A stretch of DNA of 64,000 nucleotides, taken from Desulfosporosinus metallidurans. GTDB lineage: Bacteria > Bacillota > Desulfitobacteriia > Desulfitobacteriales > Desulfitobacteriaceae. Of this stretch, positions 8,598-16,826 are shown in pieces. The position numbers and the translations under genes were made by a program. Position 1 is the stretch's first letter, and every line of letters starts with the position of its first letter. Below the pieces are notes generated by a model. The model saw only the letters and a list, made by a program, of their open reading frames with translations. It had not been told where the DNA came from and made no database searches. The stretch spans positions 124,001 to 188,000 of the forward strand of contig NZ_MLBF01000002.1 of assembly GCF_001936615.1 (NCBI RefSeq), in the 5' to 3' direction.

Positions 8598-9566
8598 CTA
8601 TACATTTAAAGCGTTTAATATTACGCAATATTTTTTATATAAATCTTGGTCTTTAACCAGTTTTTCTTGCATTTTTTTATAAGACAATATTATGGTAGGA
8701 TGTTTACGGTTAAAGTATTTCCCAATCTCAGGAAAGGAGATCTTAGCGAGTGTCCTTATGACGTAGATCGCCAACTGTCTCGCTTCATTGGCCTTGGGCT
8801 TGCGCGTGGGTCCCAACAATTCCTCGACGGAAACATCCATGGTTAAAGCCGCTATTCGAATAATATTTATGGGATCAACCACTCTATCTTTTCTTTGATC
8901 TTCATGTTCACAATAGGCTTGGAAACACAGAAAGCTTAGTGCATTTTGTTGTGACTCAGCAAAATGAACAAATTGCTCAATGATTTGCACGGCATCTGCT
9001 AAATTGTCTTTACGTTCAGAGATAGTCTTCAAGACCAGTTTGTCTACGAATATGTGTTTGAAGTGACAATACTCATCCAGAAAACGCTCCATTTCCTCTA
9101 CTTGAGGTCGATCAATAGGGATGATCATCCCACTCAAAAAGCGAGAGGCAAGTCGCTCCCCTAGAAATTCGAGCTGTGGTCCATCTCCTTCAAGAGTAAT
9201 CACCATCTTGCCCCCATTTCCGATGACATATTCGTAGGTATAGTGGAGCTCCTCGATTGTTTTAACTTTCCCCGCAATAAATTGAAGGTCATCGAGCAAC
9301 AGCAAACGGGTCAAGCGGTATCGTTGTCGAAATATATTCAGCTTATTCTCTTGAGCTGCATAAGCATACTGACGAGCAAACGACAAGGAGTCCGTGAAAA
9401 TCCCCCCCTCATTCACCCCAGTACTTTGATAGAGATGGCGCAACATGACGGACTTGCCAACTCCTCTTGATCCATAAATCAGGGTCACGCCCGGAGCCTT
9501 TTCGATGTCGTAATTTTGGATTAGGCGCCATGCCCGAATATTAAAATCACTTTTAAACCAATTCAA
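8598..9566 (-). CDS. DnaA paralogue: AAA+ and DNA-binding domains only
   Basis: A 322-residue relative of the replication initiator DnaA that lacks domains I and II. Visible parts: Walker A GSRGVGKS (about 32-39), Walker B LLLLDDLQF (about 90-98) followed by IAGK as in DnaA, the SRF arginine of box VII (LASRFLSG, about 141), and a DnaA domain IV near the C-terminus (ARQLAIYVIRTLAKISFPEIG, then RKHPTIILSYKKM). In the DnaA signature the base-contacting segment reads RDHTT; here it is RKHPT, so its DNA site may differ. TTG start with GGAGAGG at 5-nt spacing. It is not next to dnaN or recF. It is larger than Hda (about 230 aa) and, unlike Hda, keeps domain IV. Function is unknown: candidate replication or transcription regulator. 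Confidence 0.85.
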   Translation of the reverse strand: MNWFKSDFNIRAWRLIQNYDIEKAPGVTLIYGSRGVGKSVMLRHLYQSTGVNEGGIFTDSLSFARQYAYAAQENKLNIFRQRYRLTRLLLLDDLQFIAGKVKTIEELHYTYEYVIGNGGKMVITLEGDGPQLEFLGERLASRFLSGMIIPIDRPQVEEMERFLDEYCHFKHIFVDKLVLKTISERKDNLADAVQIIEQFVHFAESQQNALSFLCFQAYCEHEDQRKDRVVDPINIIRIAALTMDVSVEELLGPTRKPKANEARQLAIYVIRTLAKISFPEIGKYFNRKHPTIILSYKKMQEKLVKDQDLYKKYCVILNALNV

Positions 9567-9711
9567 AGGTGCCTCTCCTTTAACTCAACCTAGTCTTCTA
9601 AGAGGGTTACCCCAATACAATACCATGATCCCCTCAAAACGTGAAGGAAATACGCTGCGGATGTCGAAATATTCTGATATACTTAACCATTCATCGAAAG
9701 GAGCATTATCA

Positions 9712-10608
9712 ATGAGTACCAAGGCAGAGACTAAAACGATATATAATCAGGATAAGCTTACAATCATCGATAAGGACAATGAAGTTAGGGAGTCACTTCA
9801 AAAAATCTGTGATGCGCACATTCATCTTTTTCCTGGTCGATTAATGGGGGCTATATTAAACTGGTTTGTTCAACAAGGATGGACAATGCCCTATCAACAA
9901 CAATCCAATGAGACCCTTTTGAACTATCTGAAAACCATAGGAGTATCGTCGGCTTTTGTTTTAGGGTACGTTCACAAAAAGGATATTTCCGTAGGAATAA
10001 ATTTATTTCTCAAAAACCTATGCGAGAACTATTCCCAGTTACACCCTTTTGCTGCCCTTCATCAGGATGATCTAGAGCCAGAGAAGATCTTAAGCCAAGC
10101 CCTTGATGAATGGGATTTTCCAGGTGTCAAAATCCATACTTTTGTACAAAAAGTTTCCGTTAATGATAAACGTCTGTGGCCTGTGTATCGAATGCTAAGC
10201 GAAAGACGAAAGGGACTTATCCTCCATTTGAGCGGGATGCCAGTAGAAAGCCCTTACACACGTGTCGAATTCCTTTTGGATGTACTTAAGTCCTTCCCTG
10301 ATCTTAAGGTTACAATTGCACATATGGGTCTCCCTAACGATTTCTCTTTGGCTTCAAAATTAGCTGCCTGTTACTCGAATGTTTACCTTGATACTGCCTT
10401 CATCTTAGGGAATCCCCGTTTCCCCATGCGCGATGAGTGGCTTAGAGCAATAGACGATAACCCAACTAAGTTTATTTTTGGAACAGACTATCCGGTTATG
10501 GACTACTCCCCTCGTGATGCCATTCAAGCCTTAAACCAGCTTCCCCTTTCGAAAGAAGTAAAAACGAACTTATTTTGGGATAATGCCATGAGGTTTCTGA
10601 GTAACTAG
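9712..10608 (+). CDS. Amidohydrolase-family metal-dependent hydrolase
   Basis: TIM-barrel amidohydrolase (amidohydro_2 group, related to decarboxylases and lactonases such as the ACMSD family). Motifs: DAHIHLFPG with the HxH metal pair, GVKIHTF, ILHLSG, IAHMG and the late IFGTDYPVMD aspartate. The start is the ATG preceded by AAAGGAG at 8 nt; two upstream ATGs have no ribosome site. About 298 residues, cytoplasmic. Its last 39 bp overlap the end of the convergent LysR gene. Substrate cannot be told from sequence. Confidence 0.82.
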   Translation: MSTKAETKTIYNQDKLTIIDKDNEVRESLQKICDAHIHLFPGRLMGAILNWFVQQGWTMPYQQQSNETLLNYLKTIGVSSAFVLGYVHKKDISVGINLFLKNLCENYSQLHPFAALHQDDLEPEKILSQALDEWDFPGVKIHTFVQKVSVNDKRLWPVYRMLSERRKGLILHLSGMPVESPYTRVEFLLDVLKSFPDLKVTIAHMGLPNDFSLASKLAACYSNVYLDTAFILGNPRFPMRDEWLRAIDDNPTKFIFGTDYPVMDYSPRDAIQALNQLPLSKEVKTNLFWDNAMRFLSN

Positions 10609-11472
10609 AAATCGGTAGCATTCATCAGCAATGAGCGTTAGAGGTTTATTCCTACGAGTTAGAAGATAAAACCCCCGTTCTATATAAAGGTCTTTGACGT
10701 TCGTCCACACTAACCCTTGTTTCTCACAGAATTCTAAAGCATGTTTTGAGAGAAAGGAATATCCCAGACCAGCACGAACAGCGTTTTTTACTGCTTCTGT
10801 ACTTCCAACTTCTAACGCAATGTTGAAGTCTTGTAAATCAAGCCCACGTTCCGCGAGCGCCTCCTCGAAGGCTCTCCGATGTCCGGATCCGGTCTCACGA
10901 ATAATCACTGGATATTCCTTGAGGGTATTGAGGTCAATGTTTTGATTCCAACCTGGGTGGTCGCAAGAGACTACGCACTCGAGTTCATCCTTTAACCAAA
11001 ATTGAGATGCAAGTTTTTCTGTATCAAAGACTGCTCCTACAACAGCAAAATCCACTTCATGGGCAAGAACTTTTTCCGCCATCTCCAAACTGTCCCCAAT
11101 GGAGAGTTTAAACATTATTTCCGGATACATCTTCCGGAAAGAGGCTAAGTAAATAGGAAGTAAATACTCGCCGGGAATGTGCGATGCCCCGATATGCACC
11201 TTCCCGTTCATTAATCTCTCTGAACCCCCGATTTCTCGCATAAGCTCTGACCATTCTTCAAGTATGTGCTTGGCATGCCGATAGACTACTTCCCCCTCCG
11301 AGGTTAGGGCAAATCCCTTTCCCTTGCGATAAAGCAATTTGACCCCGAGTTTTTCTTCAAGTGCCCGCATTTGGTTCGAGACTGCTGGTTGACTAATTCC
11401 CAATCGTCGCGCAACCACGGTAAAACTTTGTTCCTCCACAACTTGACCAAATAAACGCATCAAGTCTAACAT
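10570..11472 (-). CDS. LysR-family transcriptional regulator
   Basis: N-terminal winged helix-turn-helix (MRLFGQVVEEQSFTVVARRLGISQPAVSNQM) and a LysR substrate-binding domain from about residue 90 (VHIGASHIPGEYLLP). The IPGEYLLP segment resembles the CysL-type and selenium-metabolism-associated subgroup; that is only a resemblance. The ATG is chosen because GGAGGTG precedes it; sixteen upstream codons have no ribosome site. Tail-to-tail overlap of 39 bp with the amidohydrolase gene. Confidence 0.92.
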   Translation of the reverse strand: MLDLMRLFGQVVEEQSFTVVARRLGISQPAVSNQMRALEEKLGVKLLYRKGKGFALTSEGEVVYRHAKHILEEWSELMREIGGSERLMNGKVHIGASHIPGEYLLPIYLASFRKMYPEIMFKLSIGDSLEMAEKVLAHEVDFAVVGAVFDTEKLASQFWLKDELECVVSCDHPGWNQNIDLNTLKEYPVIIRETGSGHRRAFEEALAERGLDLQDFNIALEVGSTEAVKNAVRAGLGYSFLSKHALEFCEKQGLVWTNVKDLYIERGFYLLTRRNKPLTLIADECYRFLVTQKPHGIIPK

Positions 11473-11536
11473 ATCACACCTCCATCTGAAAAATAACCGC
11501 CATGGATGGCAAGTTATCACTTCTCAGATACATTTA

Positions 11537-11557
11537 GAAAAAGAGGGCCAAGCCCTC
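11537..11557 (-). terminator. Terminator after the cyclophilin gene
   Basis: Stem GAGGGC/GCCCTC with a 3-nt loop followed on the minus strand by five T residues, 42 nt after the cyclophilin stop. Confidence 0.8.
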
Positions 11558-11598
11558 CTCCCCTAACCCTTGTCAATCTAGAACAATTCAAACGCAAA

Positions 11599-12117
11599 CT
11601 AGAGTTGAACTGTAACTTTCTTCATTCTCTGGTCTTCTAGTGGTTTATCTCCGCGATCCCTTTGAACACTGACAATTCGATCAACTTCCTCCATTCCCTC
11701 AATTACTTTACCGAAGGAAGCATACTGACCGTCTAAATGGCTTGAAGCTTTAACAACAATATAAAATTGAGAACTTGCCGAATTAGGGGCCGAGGTCCGA
11801 GCCATGGATATAATTCCACGATCATGTTTTAAGTCATTTTTAAAGCCGTTCCCCGAGAACTCGCCACGAATCGTTTGTTTGCTGCCACCCATACCTGTCC
11901 CATCAGGATCACCGCCTTGAATCATGAATTGAGGTATGACTCTATGGAAGATGAGACCATCATAAAACCCTTGAGAGACGAGCGACACAAAATTCTTAAC
12001 GGTTTCAGGGGCTACGGATGGGTATAGTTCAAGTTTGATCATGTTGCCATTTTCCATTTCAATAGTTACAATTGGATTTTGCTGAAGTTCTAAGTCCTGT
12101 GTACTTTCATTTGTCAC
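11599..12117 (-). CDS. Cyclophilin-type peptidyl-prolyl cis-trans isomerase
   Basis: Catalyses proline isomerisation in protein folding. The cyclophilin core is clear: FHRVIPQFMIQGGDPDGTGMGG with catalytic Arg in FHRV, FKNDLKHDRGIISMAR, SASSQFYIV and GQYASFGKVIEGMEVVD-like C-terminus. 172 residues, single domain, no signal peptide, so cytoplasmic. GTG start with AAAGGAGG at 8-nt spacing. Divergent from the zinc-uptake operon. Confidence 0.96.
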   Translation of the reverse strand: MTNESTQDLELQQNPIVTIEMENGNMIKLELYPSVAPETVKNFVSLVSQGFYDGLIFHRVIPQFMIQGGDPDGTGMGGSKQTIRGEFSGNGFKNDLKHDRGIISMARTSAPNSASSQFYIVVKASSHLDGQYASFGKVIEGMEEVDRIVSVQRDRGDKPLEDQRMKKVTVQL

Positions 12118-12186
12118 CTGAGTGACCTCCTTTATGTTTGGGATTTTATCCTAAGTATTATACCACTTGACGAAGAATTTCCCTAA

Positions 12187-12208
12187 TGTATGGAATGTAT
12201 TCTATACA
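12187..12208. promoter_or_regulatory. 22-bp imperfect palindrome between ppi and znuA
   Basis: TGTATGGAAT-GT-ATTCTATACA, 9 of 10 arm positions complementary, midway between two divergent genes. It is a plausible operator, for Zur or another dimeric repressor, but it does not clearly match the usual Fur/Zur consensus. Inference. Confidence 0.4.
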
Positions 12209-12232
12209 AGTTAGCGTAGTTAGTCTACCCAT

Positions 12233-12261
12233 TTGACATTTCCCGTTTACTATACTACACT
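12233..12261 (+). promoter_or_regulatory. Putative sigma-A promoter of the zinc transporter operon
   Basis: TTGACA (12233-12238), 17-bp spacer, TACACT (12256-12261), 40 bp before the znuA start. The -10 is imperfect. Confidence 0.55.
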
Positions 12262-12301
12262 TTCTTTATTGAAACATTGTATCGATAAGGAGTGTATCTT
12301 G

Positions 12302-13207
12302 ATGACCCCTAAACGTTTTCGTCTAGTCAATCTATTGTTGCTTATATCCCTTTTGTTGCTGAATGGTTGCAACTCACCAGCGCCTACTACTTCAGTTCAA
12401 CAAATGGTCGTGGCAACAAGTATTTCTCCGCTCGCTGATCTTATCCGACAGGTCGGTGGCAATAAAGTCAAGGTGATAAATCTGGTCCCTGCAGGCAGCG
12501 ATCCGCATGAATACGAACCAAAACCGACTGATGTTCGTGAAGTTGCTTCTTCCAGCCTATTTTTTGCTAATGGAGTTGGAGAAGAATTATATTTGGATAA
12601 GGTCATTGCCAATGCAGCCAATCCCAAGTTGCGCACGGTTATTCTTTCAGACGGTCTACCTATTTTGGGCAAAGAACAAGGGAGTCTTGGCAATCCTCAC
12701 CTCTGGCTTGATGTTCAGAATGCAAAAAACTATGTAGAAAAGATACGTGATGCCCTATCCCAAACTTATCCGGATCAAAAATCTTACTTTTCACAAAATG
12801 CTACTTCCTACTTAGCAGAGTTAACACAATTAGACCAATGGATTCAAACGCAAATTTCCACCCTCCCCCCAGCGGATCGCAAAATGGTTGTCTTACACGA
12901 CGCTTGGGTCTATTATGCCAAACGTTACGGACTTACCTTTGTTCAGCCTTTACTTCATACTGGTGAAGCGGAACCTTCTGCTAAAGACTATGCGGACCTT
13001 ATTAACCTGGTTCGTCAACAAAAGGTCCGTGCAGTATTTAGTGAAGCCGGGTTTAATCCAAAACTAGCTCAACAACTAGCTACAGAAACCGGCGTTAAAT
13101 ATATTGACTCTTTACATGATGATACTTTAGGGGATACGCCAGACAACAACTCCTACGTCGCGATGATGAAATCCAACACTAACTCCATTGTTTCCGCATT
13201 GAAGTGA
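12302..13207 (+). CDS. znuA: Zinc (metal) ABC transporter substrate-binding lipoprotein
   Basis: Cluster 9 (A-1 type) solute-binding protein that captures Zn2+ or Mn2+ outside the membrane. The signal peptide ends in LLLLNGC, a lipobox, so it is a lipoprotein. Metal ligands are visible: His in GSDPHEYEP, His in GNPHLWLD, His in VLHDAW and the late acidic region. The His-rich loop common in ZnuA is absent. First gene of a three-gene transporter operon followed by a Fur-type regulator, which favours zinc. ATG start; an adjacent TTG one codon earlier shares the AAGGAG site. Confidence 0.9.
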   Translation: MTPKRFRLVNLLLLISLLLLNGCNSPAPTTSVQQMVVATSISPLADLIRQVGGNKVKVINLVPAGSDPHEYEPKPTDVREVASSSLFFANGVGEELYLDKVIANAANPKLRTVILSDGLPILGKEQGSLGNPHLWLDVQNAKNYVEKIRDALSQTYPDQKSYFSQNATSYLAELTQLDQWIQTQISTLPPADRKMVVLHDAWVYYAKRYGLTFVQPLLHTGEAEPSAKDYADLINLVRQQKVRAVFSEAGFNPKLAQQLATETGVKYIDSLHDDTLGDTPDNNSYVAMMKSNTNSIVSALK

Positions 13208-13230
13208 TGAACGAAGAGGTAGGCTAGAAC

Positions 13231-14034
13231 ATGACAGAGAATTTCGTAATTGAATTTGATCATTTTTTCCTTAATTACGGTCAACGAAGAGTCTTAAATG
13301 ATATCCATTTGCGTATCCCAACCGGATCCTGTGTCGGAATTATTGGGCCAAACGGTTCTGGGAAGACTTCGCTGATCCGCAGTATAGTTGGGCTCAACCA
13401 AGCGACTCAAGGGTCTGTCCACGTCTTCGGGGAAAGTCCCCACAGAGCTTGGCGGCGTCAGCAGCAAATTGGTTATGTTCCGCAGCTTAAATCCATGGAC
13501 AAGGACTTTCCCATTTCTGTCTATGAAGTCGTAATGTTGGGACGTGTTGGACGCTTAGGTCCACTACGTTTCCCTAAAAAGGAAGATCATCATATCGTTA
13601 AGGAGGCGCTTATTCGCGTTAAAATGATCGATATGGCTGATCGTCCGATCGGTCAGCTTTCTGGTGGGCAACAACAACGTGTCTTTATAGCGCGTGCGCT
13701 CGCCCAAGAATCTAAACTCTTATTGCTGGATGAACCAGCAACAGGGCTTGATATCCCTACACAACAAAGCATCTATGAACTTCTCGAACAACTTCACGAG
13801 GATGGGATCACCACCTTAACTACCACTCACGATCTCCTAGCCTTGGATTTTCACCATTTTGGTCGTATACTTTGCTTAAATGAACGAGTCATCGCCTTTG
13901 GCCCACCGGACAAAGTCCTAACACCCGAAATTCTAACTCAGACATTTTCCGGCCTCCCTTGGCCGCATCGCTTAGTCAAAGAAGATAACGTTGAAGTTAT
14001 TAAGGAGGATTCTTGTTCATGCACCTGCTCTTAG
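13231..14034 (+). CDS. znuC: Metal ABC transporter ATP-binding protein
   Basis: ATPase of the zinc importer. Walker A GPNGSGKTS (about 38-46), signature LSGGQQQR (about 145-152), Walker B LLLLDEPATG (about 165-174) and the switch His in TTHD. The protein ends in a cysteine-rich tail CSCTCS, encoded in the stretch that also holds the ribosome site and start of the permease gene; it may be a metal-binding tail or just a result of the overlap. 24 nt after znuA. Confidence 0.94.
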   Translation: MTENFVIEFDHFFLNYGQRRVLNDIHLRIPTGSCVGIIGPNGSGKTSLIRSIVGLNQATQGSVHVFGESPHRAWRRQQQIGYVPQLKSMDKDFPISVYEVVMLGRVGRLGPLRFPKKEDHHIVKEALIRVKMIDMADRPIGQLSGGQQQRVFIARALAQESKLLLLDEPATGLDIPTQQSIYELLEQLHEDGITTLTTTHDLLALDFHHFGRILCLNERVIAFGPPDKVLTPEILTQTFSGLPWPHRLVKEDNVEVIKEDSCSCTCS

Positions 14035-14870
14035 ATCCGCTCCAATATGCCTTTATGCAAAATGCCTTTATTGGTACTGTGGCTATTGGCGTATTATGTG
14101 CTGTAATTGGGAGTTTCGTAGTTTTACTGCGACTGGCCTTTATTGGGGAAGGATTAGCTCACGGCTCTCTAGCAGGACTTGCTATCGGATATTTGATGCG
14201 CTGGGATCTTTACCTAGCGGCCAATCTCTATACCATCGGGTTGGCTCTTCTCATCGGAATAGTCCATGAAAAGGCCAAAGTCACCTTAGATACGGCCATC
14301 GGAATTCTATTTTCTACCTCTATGGCCTTAGGGATTGCTCTAATCAGTAGCATGAAGTTTTATACGACCGATCTTACTGGCTACTTATTTGGCTCAGTCT
14401 TAGCTATCACTCCATTCGATCTTAAAATTATTATTGCCGCATCAATACTAATCCTGATTATCTTATTTCTTTTTTACAAAGAATTCGTTTTCTATGCCTT
14501 TGACCCTGAAATGGCTGAAGTTGCTGGTTTATCTCGGGCTGGACTTCATTACACTATGCTTATCATGATCGCCATAACCGTCGTTATCGCTTCCCAAACT
14601 GTTGGGATTATTCTAGTCACTGCGTTACTTATAATTCCCGCCGCTTCAGCCCAACAGTGGACACGCTCACTTAAACGCCTACTTTTGTTAGCCATTTTCT
14701 TTGGGCTAACTAGCGCAGTTATGGGATTATATATTTCATATTATTTTAACATCGCCTCAGGAGCAAGTATTGCCCTGACTGCGGCCACGTTTTTCTTTGT
14801 AAGTTTCCTTCTTTCTTCTCATCGTCAGCCCCTGCGTAGAAGTTTTGGTCTTTCTGAGGTAAAAAAATAA
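14019..14870 (+). CDS. znuB: Metal ABC transporter permease
   Basis: ABC-3 family membrane subunit with eight or nine hydrophobic segments and the family motif GEGLAHGSLAG near residue 45. Forms the Zn2+ channel with ZnuC. The start overlaps the znuC end by 16 bp; GGAGG lies 10 nt before this ATG (a TTG six nt upstream is an alternative), so the two are translationally coupled. Confidence 0.94.
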   Translation: MHLLLDPLQYAFMQNAFIGTVAIGVLCAVIGSFVVLLRLAFIGEGLAHGSLAGLAIGYLMRWDLYLAANLYTIGLALLIGIVHEKAKVTLDTAIGILFSTSMALGIALISSMKFYTTDLTGYLFGSVLAITPFDLKIIIAASILILIILFLFYKEFVFYAFDPEMAEVAGLSRAGLHYTMLIMIAITVVIASQTVGIILVTALLIIPAASAQQWTRSLKRLLLLAIFFGLTSAVMGLYISYYFNIASGASIALTAATFFFVSFLLSSHRQPLRRSFGLSEVKK

Positions 14871-14908
14871 AGCGGTTCCAACCGCCCACATACTAGGAGA
14901 TAGACACT

Positions 14909-15343
14909 ATGAACTATGAAGAGATACTTCAACACATTCATCAACAAGGGTACCGCCTCACTTCGGCCCGTAAACATATTATTCAAGTCCTTTGTAATCA
15001 CACGGATTACTTGGGAGCATACGATATTCATCATCTATTAGAAAAAAACGGCATCCATGTCGGTATTGTCTCAATTTATCGTGTTTTAGAAATGCTCAAT
15101 GATTTTGGATTACTCCAAAAGGAAGAGTTCGGCAGCGGAGGGGAACGCTTTCGTCTTATAAGCACGGCCCAACAACATGCCCATCAACTTATATGCACAA
15201 AATGCGGTCGGAGTAAAGAGTTGGGCGACTGTCCCATAAGTCATTTTGCCAAAACAATAGAATTACAAAGTGGCTACCGTATTCACAATCACTGGTTACG
15301 ATTCTTTGGGCTTTGTCCCCTCTGTCAATCTAAAAACGCCTAA
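14909..15343 (+). CDS. zur: Fur-family metalloregulator, probably Zur
   Basis: 144-residue Fur-type repressor: N-terminal winged helix (YRLTSARKHIIQVL, VGIVSIYRVLEML), hinge, then a metal-binding dimerisation domain with CTKCG and CPLC cysteine pairs for the structural zinc and the HAHQLIC histidines. Location 38 nt after a zinc-type ABC operon makes Zur most likely; Fur or PerR remain possible from sequence alone. RBS AGGAGATAG. Confidence 0.88.
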   Translation: MNYEEILQHIHQQGYRLTSARKHIIQVLCNHTDYLGAYDIHHLLEKNGIHVGIVSIYRVLEMLNDFGLLQKEEFGSGGERFRLISTAQQHAHQLICTKCGRSKELGDCPISHFAKTIELQSGYRIHNHWLRFFGLCPLCQSKNA

Positions 15344-15348
15344 GGCAA

Positions 15349-15966
15349 CTATTTGTCTTCTAGGTTAGCTCGTCCTCGTTTTACACTATAAAGATAGATC
15401 AAGAACACGACAATGGCCAGCACTATGCCACCCCGAACCAAATAACGATGCAAAACAAGAGTAATTTTTTGCCAATGAACTCCGAGAATTCGCCCAAGAG
15501 TAATAAACGTTATAGCCCAAAGAAAAGCACCCATCGCTGCTAACGCTGCATAACGTCCATAATTAAGTCTACTCATCCCGGAAAAATACGCAGTAAAATG
15601 ACGGAATCCAGGAAAGAAATACCCTATCACGATAAGCCGGTCGCCAAAACGCTGAAACCAATGTTCAGCTCGGGCGATCTTTTTTTCATTGAAATGAAGG
15701 TAGGGTGCGACCCTATGTAAAAAGGGAATTCCTAGGCGCCTTCCAATCCAGTAACTTAGGTTCATACCTAGGAAACTGCCAAAAGTGGCAAAAAAAAGGG
15801 TTTTCCCAAAGTTCATATGTCCCAATGAGGTTTGGAACCCACAAAACGTCATTAAAAATTCGTCAGGTACCGGTATACCGATCATACCACCAGTGAGTAG
15901 TAGTAATATACCCCAATAACGGTAGTGATAGATCAATTCTGTCACATAGTGCTCTAGTCCATGCAT
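15349..15966 (-). CDS. DedA-family membrane protein
   Basis: 205-residue DedA/VTT-domain protein with about five hydrophobic spans. The family motifs are seen: IPVPDEFLMTFCGF near residue 27 and the region FFPGFRHFTAYFSGM with the conserved Arg. DedA proteins include lipid-scramblase/flippase and proton-coupled envelope functions; the cargo here is unknown. Convergent with zur (5 bp apart). A second DedA gene lies just upstream on the same strand. Confidence 0.92.
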   Translation of the reverse strand: MHGLEHYVTELIYHYRYWGILLLLTGGMIGIPVPDEFLMTFCGFQTSLGHMNFGKTLFFATFGSFLGMNLSYWIGRRLGIPFLHRVAPYLHFNEKKIARAEHWFQRFGDRLIVIGYFFPGFRHFTAYFSGMSRLNYGRYAALAAMGAFLWAITFITLGRILGVHWQKITLVLHRYLVRGGIVLAIVVFLIYLYSVKRGRANLEDK

Positions 15967-16024
15967 GCCCTACCTGCCTGCCTTCCTCTATCCTAATGAT
16001 ACCAAAACCTTGGAGAGATAAAGA

Positions 16025-16630
16025 TCAGCGTCTGCGATGTTTCCACAGTGCAAAAATAAGCACGAAAACAATGGCCCCTCCAACGACGACGTCTGCACGA
16101 TGAAAATAAGGCTTAAGTGAATCCCAATTTTCCCCCAATTTCTGGCCCACGAAAATCAAAAAAGTGCACCAGAGAAAAGCACCCGTCACAGTGTAGGTTG
16201 ACATTTTCAGCGGGTTCATTCTTGCAATACCAGCGGGTAGAGAAATAAACGTACGTACGATGGGTAACATTCGGCCTACAAAAACAGTTACTTCCCCATG
16301 TTGTTCAAATAACCGCTCAGTCCAAGCCAGTTCTCGTTCATTGATAAAGATGTACCGCCCATACCGCTTAAGGAAAGGTCGTCCTCCCCATACGCCGATA
16401 TAATACGCAACAAGTCCGCCAAAGAGGTTTCCAAGAGTTGCCGCAATGGTAGCTTGCCAAAATCCAAATTGCCCTGCATAGACCATATACCCTGTAAACG
16501 GTAGAATAATCTCACTTGGCAGGGGAATACAAGCACTCTCTATGGCCATGGCGAAGAAAACTCCAACATAGCCAAAGGTTGAAATCATATGTACCACAAA
16601 TTGTCCTAAATTAGTTAAAATCGCTTCCAA
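16025..16630 (-). CDS. DedA-family membrane protein (second copy)
   Basis: Paralogue of the neighbouring gene, with motifs CIPLPSEIILPFTGYM near the N-terminus and GRMLPIVRTFISLPAG in the middle. It is closer to the UndA/DedA group with the E and R residues thought essential. TTG start chosen because GAGGAGG lies 6 nt upstream; the longer GTG start overlaps that site. The two dedA genes are 58 nt apart and may be cotranscribed. Confidence 0.92.
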   Translation of the reverse strand: MEAILTNLGQFVVHMISTFGYVGVFFAMAIESACIPLPSEIILPFTGYMVYAGQFGFWQATIAATLGNLFGGLVAYYIGVWGGRPFLKRYGRYIFINERELAWTERLFEQHGEVTVFVGRMLPIVRTFISLPAGIARMNPLKMSTYTVTGAFLWCTFLIFVGQKLGENWDSLKPYFHRADVVVGGAIVFVLIFALWKHRRR

Positions 16631-16753
16631 GAGCAACCTCCTCACTTAATCCTATAACTTATTAAGATTATCATTTCCGTTGGTATTTTACCATAGACCT
16701 GTTCCCTTTGCCAATTCACTCTACTCAAAAATATTTAAGTACTGCTAAGTAAA

Positions 16754-16803
16754 ACGCGAATCAAAGCAGACGCAATACTGACATCTGCCTTGATTAAGAG
16801 CGT
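16754..16803 (-). terminator. Terminator after spoVR
   Basis: Nested inverted repeat: outer ACGC/GCGT and inner AATCAAGGCAGA/TCTGCTTTGATT, then TTTT on the minus strand, 24 nt past the spoVR stop. Confidence 0.65.
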
Positions 16804-16826
16804 ATTCTTTATTTTTCGCTATATCC

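Noticed and set aside
12233-12256. TTGACA with TATACT in the znu promoter
   Set aside because: The spacer is only 12 bp; TACACT at 17 bp is used instead.
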